A stretch of DNA of 64,000 nucleotides from Lathyrus oleraceus (lineage: Eukaryota; Streptophyta; Magnoliopsida; Fabales; Fabaceae): contig NC_066581.1 of the NCBI RefSeq assembly GCF_024323335.1, positions 177,437,330-177,501,329 on the forward strand. The letters run 5' to 3'. This document shows, in pieces, positions 39,138 to 50,048 of the stretch. A model generated the notes under the pieces. The model did no database searches. It was given only the letters and a program-made list of their open reading frames with translations, and was not told the DNA's origin. Every line of letters starts with the position of its first letter. The stretch's first letter is position 1. The position numbers and the translations under genes are program-made.

Positions 39138-40130
39138 TGTAGCACCTCAAATTTGCACCCCCCATTTGTACATTCATTTCATTTTTTAGGTCATTAACAT
39201 TGCATTAACATTGCATAGTACCTTGCATCTTATCAGTCAAGACTGGTATCAGGAGAATTCATTTGAGCAAGAGACCAAGGTTTTCCATGAGATAAAGGCC
39301 CTATGGTTGTTCTAGAGAGCTTACATGAGCCAAGGTTCATTTTGAAGCCATTGTACCAAGTGTTAGAGGCTCAAAGTCCACAGTGCAGTTTCAGGTCATC
39401 TGGGGCCCATGAAAGTCAACAGCAAGTCAACTGAGGGCTAGGAGGTGGAGAAATGGTTTGAGACACTTCATTCATGTCTAAAAGAGGTTTATTCATCATG
39501 TCAAACATCTACCTTGAAGATTTTGAAGCCAGATCAAAAGTTTCCCAAAATGGAAAGTGACCTGTAATTTCAAGTTTCCAAAAATGGCAAGTTTTTGGAC
39601 CAACTTCAACTTGACTTTCCAACATCAAAGAAGCTTCAAATGAAATTTCTTTCAACATGAAAGTTGAGGATCTTTCTCTCCCATTTCCAAAAAGTCCAAG
39701 ATCATGAGCATCTGATGAATGGTTGAGAAGATATGATCAAATCATTGCCAAGTGTGCATGGAACTTCAAAAGGCCATAACTTTGGACTCATAACTCCAAA
39801 TTGAGTGCTCCTTTTTGCATAATTCTTCTCATGACATGAACTTTACAAATCCATCAAGGCATTACATGAAATTTCATCATATGGTCATTTGTGCATACAT
39901 GTGATTTTTGGAGGGAAAATCATGAATTCAAAATTGGTGCATCATGTGGACTTTTTAACCATTCCAACATGTTCATAAGAGGATTTTAAGTGAAATTGCA
40001 TGGCCTTGTTACTGTTCACGTGGGATTGCATGCATGGGGTGAAAAAACCAAATTTTACATAACACCTCTTTTCTCATTAAAATTTAATTAGCCAAGCCTA
40101 AGCATGATTAGGAAATGGATTAACATGTCA

Positions 40131-40139
40131 TATAAATAG
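40131..40139 (+). promoter_or_regulatory. TATA-like box in the Ogre LTR
   Basis: 'tataaatag' about 1 kb into the LTR, followed by a CA/T-rich stretch, is the best candidate for the core promoter driving the genomic transcript. Other LTRs in the window have a similar box ('tataaatac'/'tataaataa') about 1.5 kb in. The transcription start cannot be placed from sequence alone. Confidence 0.5.
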
Positions 40140-42884
40140 CTAATCATAACAGAATTTTCACAATTCACAATTCTAGATCTAGATCCAAAATTTCCCTCCA
40201 AATTTTCTCTCCACCATAATTCAAAAATTCTTCAAAGAACACTTGATTTTCATTGCATATTCTGTTTCCTTGGTCCTCATTTGGTAGAGTTCAAGTCATT
40301 GATTGAAGAAATTGGTGAAGAATCAAGCAATTCCATACATGAACATGAACATGGAGTTTTGAAGATCTAGCTAGATCCAAGCCATTCCAAGAGTTGATTT
40401 GTGCTTCAGAAGTGGTAACAAGGTTGATAGAAGAGATTTGGATGCTGCTAACCACCTGAACACGCTACTGCCATTGTTGGAGCTTCAAGAGGTCACAATT
40501 TCGCATCTCTTAATTCTTTGTTTCCTTGCCATAATTGTATAGTGCGTGTTCTGCTGATTCTCCTGATATAAAATTCTTGAAAAATGGACAAGTATTCATG
40601 GAGTTATGATGATTTGAATGTTTGGATCCATAATATATTCTTCTTCGATTTGCATTTTTTATGAGGAATTAATACAAAATAATGGTGGATTCATGATCTA
40701 CATGCCAAGACGAGTCCAATGGTATATAATTTCGCAAATTCAGGAAAAAAAATTCATGTGACGTTACTGTTCATCCACCGTCTTCATGAGGAAGACGGTG
40801 GTTTCCACCGCTGTTGGCCGTCCAGGAACAGTGCACGCCGCCTTCTGCAAACCCTAGGGGCGACATCCAAAACGACACCGTTTTGCCAGCGAGCGCTCCC
40901 TCCCTTCGATTCCCAGCATGCGCGCATTTCTTTTTTTTTATAATTTTTTCCTCATTAGCCAAACGACTTCGTTTGGACAAGTAGCGCTGGACCTCCTTCG
41001 AATCTGGCCTGGCGCATTTCCCATTTTATTCAATTTATTTCATTATTTCTTCATGTTTTGGCAATTTTAATTTCATTATTTCATGATATTAAAAAAATCA
41101 CCAAAAATAAAATAATGATCCAATTAATTCTAGATTTTTTTCTACATGATCGTTGAGATGTCTTCTATTTTTTGATGTGGATTTCTGAAATTGTGCATGG
41201 CTAGAATTTTAATTGTGCTAGACTCTTTAGACATGTATGCTTTTGTGACCATGCCTCATTCAAACTAATGTGAAATGCTCAATAATGATCCAATTGCCAT
41301 GAAATTTTGTGTGCTGATTCTCAACATGTTATGTGATTTTTGAGGCTTGGTTGTGCATTTTTATCATTTTTCATTTCTGTTTTAGGCATCTGCTAATATG
41401 GTGTGACAATGTGTGTCACACAATTTGATGTTGATCTTCTCCATTTTCATTGCCTTGCCAATTGAGCTCCTCTGTTTATAATTTTTGGTATGATGCTTAT
41501 ATTTGACATGTTGTATGCACATAAAAGTTTCCAGAATTGTTTGATTTATTTCTGTTTTGATATGGAATTTTGATTCTTCATGTCCAATTGTGATCACCTT
41601 GTGTACCTTTTGCCTTATCTTGTGCAATTAATGACTTTGCTTGATGATTTTGACTTGGTCCTTTTTAGGACATGTTCTTGATTGAACGTAGTTGCTTCAT
41701 GTTGAATATCAAGTTCTGTTTTGGCTTTTTGATTCACTTTTGACCCTAGGCTTTGCCCTAGGGGTTTGTACTCACATTTGAGCTTTGAATTTCAGGTTCA
41801 AGCATTCATCTCCATGATTGATGTTGCCTTATCATTTGAGCTTGGCTATTTGCTATGTTTGCTAACCTTTGGTTCTTTTGTAGGTCCTTTGGTGAATCAC
41901 TTGGGTGTTTGCCTTATGGCTTACATGTTGTACATATTGGGATTGTCTGTCTGTTGTTATCTGTTAATTGATGGTTGTTTGTCTGAGTATCCTACTGATG
42001 TTTTAGATTTTCTTACAGGTACTTTAGACGCTTTAACTCATTGCTTGAGTTGCTTTGCTTTGCTTTTGGTTGGCATACCACCTAGGTAACTTCCTATTCT
42101 CCATGTAGTCTGGAAGACCTGTCATGTTCTTTTGGCAGGCACCTGTCTGAAGCCCTCCTTAAGAGGCAATGTTTCTGCTTATTTATCTTTGTGCCTTGTA
42201 CATGTAAAGACCTCCTAAGTGAAGAGGCATTGGCAGATAGAAGGGATGTGCAATCCATCCCCTGCTATTCAGTTGAGTCTTTCATATCGCTCGCACTACG
42301 TGTTGATGCATTTGAATAAACGCCTAAGATCCTTGTATATAGAGTCAGTCATGTGGAGTAGAGTCCCACATTCTGGACTCCCACACCTTCATTGTTTGAA
42401 GCTCTCCCCGGCCAGGGATAAGAGCTATGAGGTCTGATCCTCATTTCCCATTTCATCTGCTTCACCCTAACTCTCAATGTTAGGGTTAAGAGCTCAAAAC
42501 ACCCATAACAGAACTGGCTTGTTTGTCGAGGTTGATATGACCCCTTGACTAAAGCCCAGCCTTGTATGAGCCATTTGTTTGCATATAGTGTGTGTGCTTG
42601 CTCTCCTGTGCTTGTGATTGCTTATTTGCTGTTTAGGCCAGCTTGCTCCCTGTGCGAGTTAGGATTAGAGACCTCAACATAGGGATCGTATGCATGACAA
42701 CTTCTAGGCTCGAGTCGTAGTCTCCCTAGTAGCTTGTTATCTCCCTAGTCTCTGGTTAGGACAGTCTTCCCTGTTAAGGGGAACTACGTCGCCCTGATCC
42801 TCATACCAGATGAGGTGCGTAGGCATGAGATGAGCTTATCTCTCCGGGCGCCCTTTTTCTTTTTCAACCCCCTTGTGTGTGTTT

Positions 42885-43116
42885 GGAGTCTGACGTAAGT
42901 CCAGCGATTGGCAGTCGGTTTCCTGTCTGTGTTTCTTTGTTTGGAGTCTGACGTGAGTCCAGTGATTGGCAGTCGATTTCCTGTGTGTGTTTGTTTGTGC
43001 GGAGTCTGATGTAAGTCCAGCGATTGGCAGTCGGTTTCCTGTGTGTGTTTGTTTGTTTGGAGTCTGACATAAGTCCAGCGATTGGCAGTCGGTTTCCTGT
43101 TTGTGTTCTGTTTGGC
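42885..43116 (+). repeat. Four 58-bp tandem repeats in the Ogre LTR
   Basis: Units starting 'ggagtctgac' at 42885, 42943, 43001 and 43059, period exactly 58 bp, containing 'agtccagcgattggcagtcg' and a T/G-rich tail. The inverted LTR has about two diverged units near 60945-61080, so copy number differs between LTRs. Confidence 0.9.
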
Positions 43117-43588
43117 GTGCGTTAGCCGAGCTACGAGTGCTATGATTCTTACTCTGGTTAGAGAAGATATGTATGCATAGGATGCGACGTCCTAGCGAGC
43201 ACATTTCCCATGTCCCCGAACTACATCGACTCTGATGTTTGTGTCTGACAAACTACGTAGGCCCAGAATGCGACATCCTGCCGAGTCCGCTTTCTCCGCT
43301 TCTTCCATCTTTCCTGTGTTTCATTCTAGTTTTGTGCAGTTTTTGAGTAGTTATTTAGCAACCTTTCTTCTATTCTTTCTGAGCGTGGATCCCGTCGAGT
43401 ACGACGGATGCGTAGGGGCGCTAATACCTTCCCTTCGCATACTCGACTCCCGATCCTTGCATCTATGGTCGCGAGACCATTTCCTTTCCAGGTTTACTTC
43501 GAGCATTTCCTTTCCCTCCTTTGGGATAAATAACGCACGGTGGCGGCTCTGTTTCTTTTCCCGCCGGTTTTTCGCGTAATGCGACAAC

Positions 43589-43606
43589 TGGCGACTCTGC
43601 TGGGGA
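43589..43606 (+). other. Primer-binding site of the plus-strand Ogre
   Basis: TGGCGACTCTGCTGGGGA two bases after the LTR end GCGACA. Published Ogre elements use tRNA-Arg as primer; I recognise this site as that type but have not compared it to a tRNA sequence. Confidence 0.85.
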
Positions 43607-44419
43607 CACTACAAGAAGTTGACCTCTCGTTGGTCCATCTTCCCTAAGCGAGTCAATCCTAGCGCTCTTTAGGATAGTTGTGGTTGCTTTTACTGTTTTA
43701 TTTATTGCATTCATTATTATGCTGTGATTGTATATGTTTGCATCTATGTTTGCATGCATCATATTTTCATTGTGCTGGCTGTGTATCTGTTTCTCTGTTG
43801 GGTGGGAGTTACAAGAGGTAAAAGGCCCAATACCCAGGCTATGTGTGAACTTTAGGACACCTAGGAATAGAGTGATTCATGGGAAGCGGGTGGTATAGCG
43901 CCACTTAGCGGAACATGATATCACGAGCAGTTCAGATCCTGATGGGGTATTATCGTTACATACATCTGGTGTGTACATGATGATATTCTTGAAAGGGTTG
44001 TTTATCCTGCGTTTCTCTTGACCTTACCCTGGCCTAGATGACACCTGTGAGTGGGGAGGGTTTGAATCATTACAGGTACAGTTGGTGACTTGATCTGTTG
44101 GTGACCGTATCCTGTTGTTGACTCTTGGTCCTGTTGGTGACTTGGTTCTGAAGCATGAGTTCCAGATGACTTTGGGTTCCAAATGACTTTGATTTGTGCT
44201 CTCCGGTTCCGAATTCATGCCGAAGTTCTGAACCTGTGCCTTGAGATACACAGCCAACCAGTCATGTTTACATCATTTGCATCATAGCATGTTTATTTTC
44301 AAAAAACAATGCAAAAAAAAAGAGGAAATGAAAAAAAAGAATACAAAAAAAAGAAAAAAGCTAATTTGCTCATGCATATCATTTCTCAGGTTCATTCAGG
44401 AGTCTGTTCATTGTGAGAG
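43607..44419 (+). other. Ogre 5' leader
   Basis: Non-coding leader between PBS and ORF1. It is rich in T/G, has an A/G-rich stretch near 44300-44360, and shows no conserved frame. Confidence 0.7.
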
Positions 44420-46015
44420 ATGGCAACCGTTCCCGAGTTGAAGAGGAAGACTTGCACCTACGGTTTCTACCATGATCCATTGACATCTTTGGTAGAGTTG
44501 AGTAATCTGGTGACCGGTTGTAATCAGAAGGTGTTTGATGATCAGTATGGGGATATTCTGACACTGTTGAAAATGGTGGTGGACCCAGTACCGTTGCAGA
44601 CTCTCTTGCAGTTCTATGATCTAGAGCTCCGTTGCTTCACCTTTCAGGATTATCAGTTGGCTTCCACTCTTGAAGAGTATTCCATCCTGATGAATGTCTC
44701 GATCAGATATCAGGTGCCCTTCTTGGATGTGCCAAAGGAGGTGGATTTCAGGGTTGTTGCTAAAGCTCTCCATTTGGGTATCAAAGAAGTGAGTGATAAT
44801 TGGAAATCAAGTGGTGATGTTGTGGGTTTGCCTTTGAAGTACTTGGTGAGAATGGCTAAGGAGGAAGCAAAGAAAGGAAATTGGGAAGCTTTCAACGCTC
44901 AGTTAGCTGTCATAATCTATGGAGTTGTGTTGTTCCCTAGCATGCCTAATTTTGTGGACCTTGTAGCAGTCATTATTTTCATTGGAGGAAACCCGGTTCC
45001 TACCTTGTTAGCTGACACTTATTATGCTATACACAGTAGGCATGGTAAGGGTGGAGCTATCAGGTGTTGTCTCCCATTGTTACTCAGATGGTTCTTGTCC
45101 TTTCTACCAACCAGTGGACCTTTTGTGGATACTTAGAGCACTCGTAAGTGGACTCAGAGGATCATGTCTCTTACCTCCTATGATATCAAGTGGAAAGCTT
45201 ATAGGATGAATGTGCGTAATGTCATTATGAGTTATGGAGGGTTTCGTAATGTTCCACTCATAGGAACTAAGGGTTGCATCAACTATAATCTGATTCTTTC
45301 GCTCCGTCAGTTGGGCTTTGTCATGAATGGAAAGCCACTAGATGTTGAGATAGCTGAGAGTGTGTACTTTGAGAAGCGGAGTGACCCAACTAGATTGGAG
45401 CAAATGGGAAGAGCTTGGAAGAATATTGGTGTCAAAGATGGATCTATGCTAGGGAAGAAGTTTGCCATTGCTATGCCTGCTTACCTTGATTGGGTCAAGG
45501 AGAGAGTTGAAACTTTGTTGTTACCCTATGATAGGATGGAACCATTGCAAGAACAACCACCTTTGATACATTCTGAGAATGTGCCCGCTGAGTACTACAA
45601 ACAAGCTTTAATGGAGAATCGCCAGTTGAAAGAGAAGGAACAAGAGATTCAGATGGAGCTTTACAAAGCCAAAGCTGATAAGTTGAACTTGGCTCATCAA
45701 CTCAAAGGAGTGCAGGGTGAAGATGCTAGCAGATTGAGGAGCAAGAAGAGGTATTATGAGAAGATAGAGACAATGCTGAATGAAGAATACCATGAGCGTT
45801 TGAGGTTGCAAAAAGCGGAAGCTAATTACCAAAAGAAGATATGGGACTTGGAAAAGCAGCTTAGGGACAAAGATGCTCAGTTGAAGAAGGAAGCAAACCT
45901 AAGGCATGCATCAGAGAGCCAGCTTAGAGGAGAAGTTATGGAACTCAGGGAGCAACTGAAGGAGAAACTCACTCCTTTACCTGAGTGTTCAGAGTGTGAC
46001 CTGTTGATAGACTAG
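44420..46015 (+). pseudogene. Ogre ORF1, one premature stop
   Basis: 532 codons from ATG 44420 ('MATVPELKRKTCTYGFYHDP') to 46015, broken by one TAG at 45134-45136 ('FVDT*STRKW'). The first 300 residues include 'LRCFTFQDYQLASTLEEYSI' and 'FPSMPNFVDLVAVIIFIGG', a fold I associate with plant mobile-domain-like/DUF7745 proteins. From about residue 390 it becomes a long charged coiled coil ('KEKEQEIQMELYKAKADKLN'). It ends 'PECSECDLLID'. Position upstream of gag is the defining extra ORF of Ogre. Its function is not known; the coiled coil suggests self-association. Aligned minus-strand copies are at 25057-26562, 32217-32714 and 14465-14962. Confidence 0.85.
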
Positions 46016-46455
46016 TGACAGTACCTGAAGACTCTCATTCTTGGATGACGATTTTCTTAGATTGTATCTGTTGTTTATGGTGAGAATCACCTCCAGGATT
46101 GTTGGATGGGATTCATTGTTGTACTCTGATCATTTGAACCTTTGTTGTATGATCCTTGTTGCTCATGTCTATAGATGAAATTGTTGATGTTTCACCTTGT
46201 GCTCATCATCCTGTGTAGTTTGCTTCTTTGTTGTTTATATTGCAGGTTGCCATTTTTCAAAAGATGAATTAGGCTCTTGAATGCCTGAGGAATGAACATA
46301 TCATATACATCATATGCATCATACACATCATACACATATCATTCTTGCATTACAGGTGTTCTTGAACAAGTCTTCTCACTCTGGTTCCTGTCCTAGGCAG
46401 GATTGCTGATCGTCGTCCGCACCACTACGCTACAAGACTGAATCAACAGAGAAGT
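46016..46455 (+). other. Spacer between Ogre ORF1 and gag
   Basis: Non-coding spacer. It contains direct short repeats of 'catcatacacat' type near 46300-46340. No credible frame. Confidence 0.6.
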
Positions 46456-49400
46456 ATGGATCAAGTTCAAGCTGAGTTGGCAGAGATGAGGGCTAACATG
46501 GCCCAGTTTATGACCATGATGCAAGGGGTCGTGTAAGGGCAAGAGGAGCTGCGTGCCTTAGCCCAGAGACAGGAAGCTCTGATTCCACCGGTCAACCGTG
46601 CTTCACCAGAGGGGGTCCCTGTTAATGACAATGTTGATGCTTCTACTATTCCCGTCAACAACTATGCTGTGTGTGATGAGTTGAGGGGTATCAGGATCAA
46701 CGAACAACCTATTGCTGCTGAGAATGTTAATGCCAGAGCAACACGTGCTCCTGTTTGCCATCCTGCTCCGTTAGTTGACAGACAGGAGGACATGTTTACT
46801 TTCCTTAGTGATGAAGACGAAGTGGTAAGAACTGAAGAGAGGGATAGGAAGGTTGATGCCCTAGCTGAGAAGATCAGAGCCATGGAGTGTCAGAACTCTT
46901 TGGGGTTCGATGTTACGAATATGGGTTTGGTGGATGGATTGAGAATCCCTTATAAATTCAAGGCGCCATCTTTTGACAAATATAACGGCACTTCTTGTCC
47001 TCGCACCCACGTGCAGGCTTACTACAGAAAAATCTCAGCATACACAGATGACGAGAAGATGTGGATATACTTTTTCCAGGATAGCTTGTCTAGAGCGTCC
47101 TTGGATTGGTATATGGATCTGAAGAGAGAGTCTGTGAGAAGCTGGAAAGATCTGGGGGAAGCCTTCTTGAGACAGTATAAGCACAATATGGATATGGCTC
47201 CGAGCAGAACCCAACTGCAGAGTCTGTTCCAGAAGTCTGGTGAAAGTTTCAAGGAGTACGCTCAGAGGTGGCGTGAGTTAGCTGCAAGAGTGCAACCTCC
47301 TATGTTGGAGAGAGAGTTGACTGACATGTTTATTGGGACCTTGCAGGGTGTGTTTATGGACCGTATGGGAAGTTGCCCGTTCGGTAGCTTTTCTGATGTG
47401 GTAATCTGCGGAGAGAGGACTGAGAGCCTTATTAAAGCAGGGAAGATTCAAGATTCTGGTTCCTCATCTTCCAGTTCAAAGAAGCCATTTTCTGGGGCAC
47501 CCCGAAGGAGGGAGGGGGAGACTAATGCTGTGCATCACAGGAGAAATACAAACAGAGGGCAGTATCGTCAGGTTGCTGCTGTGACCATCCCAACTCAACC
47601 TCAGCAACAACAACAAAGAGCTCCACAACAACAACAACAACAGCAATGCCCGTTTCAACCCAGGCAGAGAATGCCCGAGCGTCATTTTGATCCGTTACCC
47701 ATGACGTATGCTGAATTGCTTCCTGAACTGCTCAGGTTGAAATTTGTTGAGCTTCGCACCATGGCTCCGTTGACAAGAATTCCTGCTGGGTATGATGCAA
47801 ATGCTCATTGTGATTTTCATTCCGGTGCACCGGGGCATCATATTGAGAACTGTCGGGCTTTCCATCATAAGGTCCAGGATTTGATTGACGCCAAAACAAT
47901 CAACTTTGCTCCTGTTCCGAATGTTGTGAACAACCCTATGCCTCAACATGGTGGGCCCAGGGTGAACAATGTGGAAGAAGGGGAAGTTGTGGATCTGGTG
48001 GTTGATGTTGATGAGGTTCAGACATCATTGCTTGCTGTGAAAGAGCGTATGTTGAAAGGGGGAGTGTTCCCGGGTTGTGATGAAGGTTGTTCAGTTTGTG
48101 CTAATCAAGAGAATGGTTGTGTGAAGCTGAGGAGAGGTATCCAGGGTTTGATTGATGATGGTTGCCTGCAGTTTGCTCGGGCTGTGAGAGATCGTGGGGT
48201 GGTGTCAACTGTCACCATTTATTTCAAACCGTCCGAGGGTCCCGGACGTGCGCCAAGAACTGTTAGTACCCCTGTAACTGTTGGCACTCCAGTAACTATG
48301 TCTGCTCCAGTAACTGTTGGTGCTCCTACTACTATTGTTGCTATTGGGGGAAGACCTGTTGAGAACAGTAGGGCCGTTCCTTGGAGGTACGATAATGCTT
48401 TCCGCAATAACAGAAGGTCAGAAAGTCAAACCAGACCAGTGAATCAGGCTCCAGTGACCATTGGTGTACCAGTTAAAGCTCCAGTAACTGTTGGTCCGAC
48501 TATGGACAATGTGGGAGGATCTGGGGCTTTTACTAGAAGTGGGCGTCTGTTTGCACCGCAGACTTTGAGAGATAACAATGCCGAGGCTCTTGCCAAAGCA
48601 AAAGGGAAACAAGCTGTGGTTGAAGAAGGACCTGTGCAGAAGGAAGCGCCTGAGGGCTCCTTTGAAAAAGACGTGGAGGAGTTCATGAAGATCATAAAGA
48701 AAAGTGATTATAAGATTGTGGACCAACTGAATCAAACTCCGTCGAAAATCTCGATCCTCTCGCTGTTATTGTGTTCTGAGGCACACCGTAATGCCTTGCT
48801 GAAAATGTTGAATCTGGCTTACGTACCTCAAGAGATTTCTATCAACCAATTGGAGGGTGTTATTGCGAATGTGAGCACACGACATGGTTTGGGGTTCACA
48901 GACCTGGATTTGACACCTGAAGGTCCCAATCATAACAGAGCTCTACACATAACCATGGAATGCAAAGGCGCAGTGCTGTCGCATGTGTTAGTGGATATTG
49001 GCTCGTCTTTGAATGTGTTGCCCAAGAAGATTTTGAGCAAGATTGATGTTGAAGGGGTTGTCCTCACCCCAAGTGATCTTGTGGTCCGTGCTTTCGATGG
49101 GTCCAAGCGATCAGTATTCGGTGAAGTCACGTTGCCAGTGAAGATAGGCCCGGAGGTGTTCAATATTGTCTTATATGTGATGGATATCCAACCAGCATAT
49201 AGTTGTTTATTGGGGCGTCCCTGGATACATAGGGCTGGAGCGGTTTCGTCAACTCTCCATCAGAAGCTGAAATACGTGTGGAATGGTCAGGTTGTGACTG
49301 TGTGCGGCGAGGAGGACATTCTTGTGAGTCATCTATCCTCTTTCAAGTATGTGGAGATGGATGGCGAGATTCATGAAACTCTATGTCAGGCTTTCAAGAC

Positions 49401-49773
49401 CATTGCTATTGAGAAGGTGGCTTTCGTCGAGCAGAAGAAGCCAGGTGTCTCAATTGCATTATACAAGCAAGCATTGGAGGTTGTTAACTCAGGCAACGCA
49501 GAAGGCTGGGGCAAGATGGTTGACCTGCCCGTCAAATAAGACAAATTCGGTATTGGTTATCAGCCTCTTCAGGCAGAGCAGGGTGTTCAGAAAGGGCCGA
49601 GTTCCTTCACCAGCGCTGGGTTGATGAACCATGGTGACGTCTTTGCAGCCGGTAGCGAAGACGGGGACAGTGATTGTGATCCGGACAACTGGGTGCGACC
49701 GTGTGCTCCAGGGGAGATGGTGAATAATTGGACAGCCGAAGAAATAGTCCAAGTTACTCTTCAGACAGAGTAA
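46456..49773 (+). pseudogene. Ogre gag-protease, two premature stops
   Basis: From ATG 46456 ('MDQVQAELAEMRANMAQFMT') one frame spans 1,106 codons to TAA 49771-49773, with in-frame TAA at 46534-46536 and 49537-49539. The longest open part is 46669-49539. Retrotransposon gag domain: 'FKAPSFDKYNGTSCPRTHVQ', 'YFFQDSLSRASLDWYM', 'FKEYAQRWRELAARV'. A Gln-rich tract follows (about 47600-47660), then a Tat-type zinc finger 'CDFHSGAPGHHIENC' (CX2HX6HX4C-like). The retropepsin region is 'HVLVDIGSSLNVLPKKIL', with DIG where DTG is expected (48994-49002). The end codons overlap a predicted splice donor (49770). Products would be the particle protein and the processing protease. Confidence 0.9.
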
Positions 49774-50048
49774 TTTTCTTTTGTTTTTTCATTCTGCATA
49801 AAAAACCCTACGCTCTGCCCGGGGTGTAGTGGTTCATTGTAGGGCCACATCATGTTTTGAAATGATTATCATTAATAAAGGACGTTTTGCAAACAAATTT
49901 GTGCTCACTGTCTTTCTGTTTATTGTTTTCATGTTTCAAAACAATAAAAATGGCAATGTTTTTTTGTTTTAGTGACTTTCTTGGACTCTTTTTCTAAAAT
50001 AAAGCATTAAACATGCATAATCGATCTCGCGGACTCCACTAAGAACAG
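49770..50048 (+). other. Predicted Ogre intron between protease and RT
   Basis: A donor GTAATT at 49770 and an acceptor ...AACAG at 50048 bound 279 bp, T-rich near both ends, containing stops. Removing it joins CAG ACA GA to T TCT GTT ATG, so gag-pro reads in frame into the RT ORF at 50056. The apparent gag-pro stop TAA (49771-49773) would lie inside the intron. A spliced intron at this place is established for Ogre. These boundaries are my inference. Confidence 0.65.

Larger units (their letters stand above)
39138..43586 (+). repeat. 5' LTR of the plus-strand Ogre element
   Basis: 4,449 bp starting TGTAGCACC and ending GCGACA, followed after two bases by the PBS. The preceding 5-mer is aaatg (candidate target duplication). 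A TATA-like box is at 40131-40139. Its last kilobase matches 5500-6375 and, inverted, 60466-61500. Four 58-bp repeats lie at 42885-43116. Open frames such as 41766-42089 have no domain and are not called. Confidence 0.9.

Noticed and set aside
41766..42089. 107-aa hydrophobic frame resembling a membrane protein
   Set aside because: It lies in the Ogre LTR, is T-rich, and has no counterpart frame in the inverted LTR.
42885..43116. Regularly spaced repeats considered as a CRISPR-like array
   Set aside because: The units are contiguous with no unique spacers, in plant retrotransposon DNA. This is a tandem repeat.
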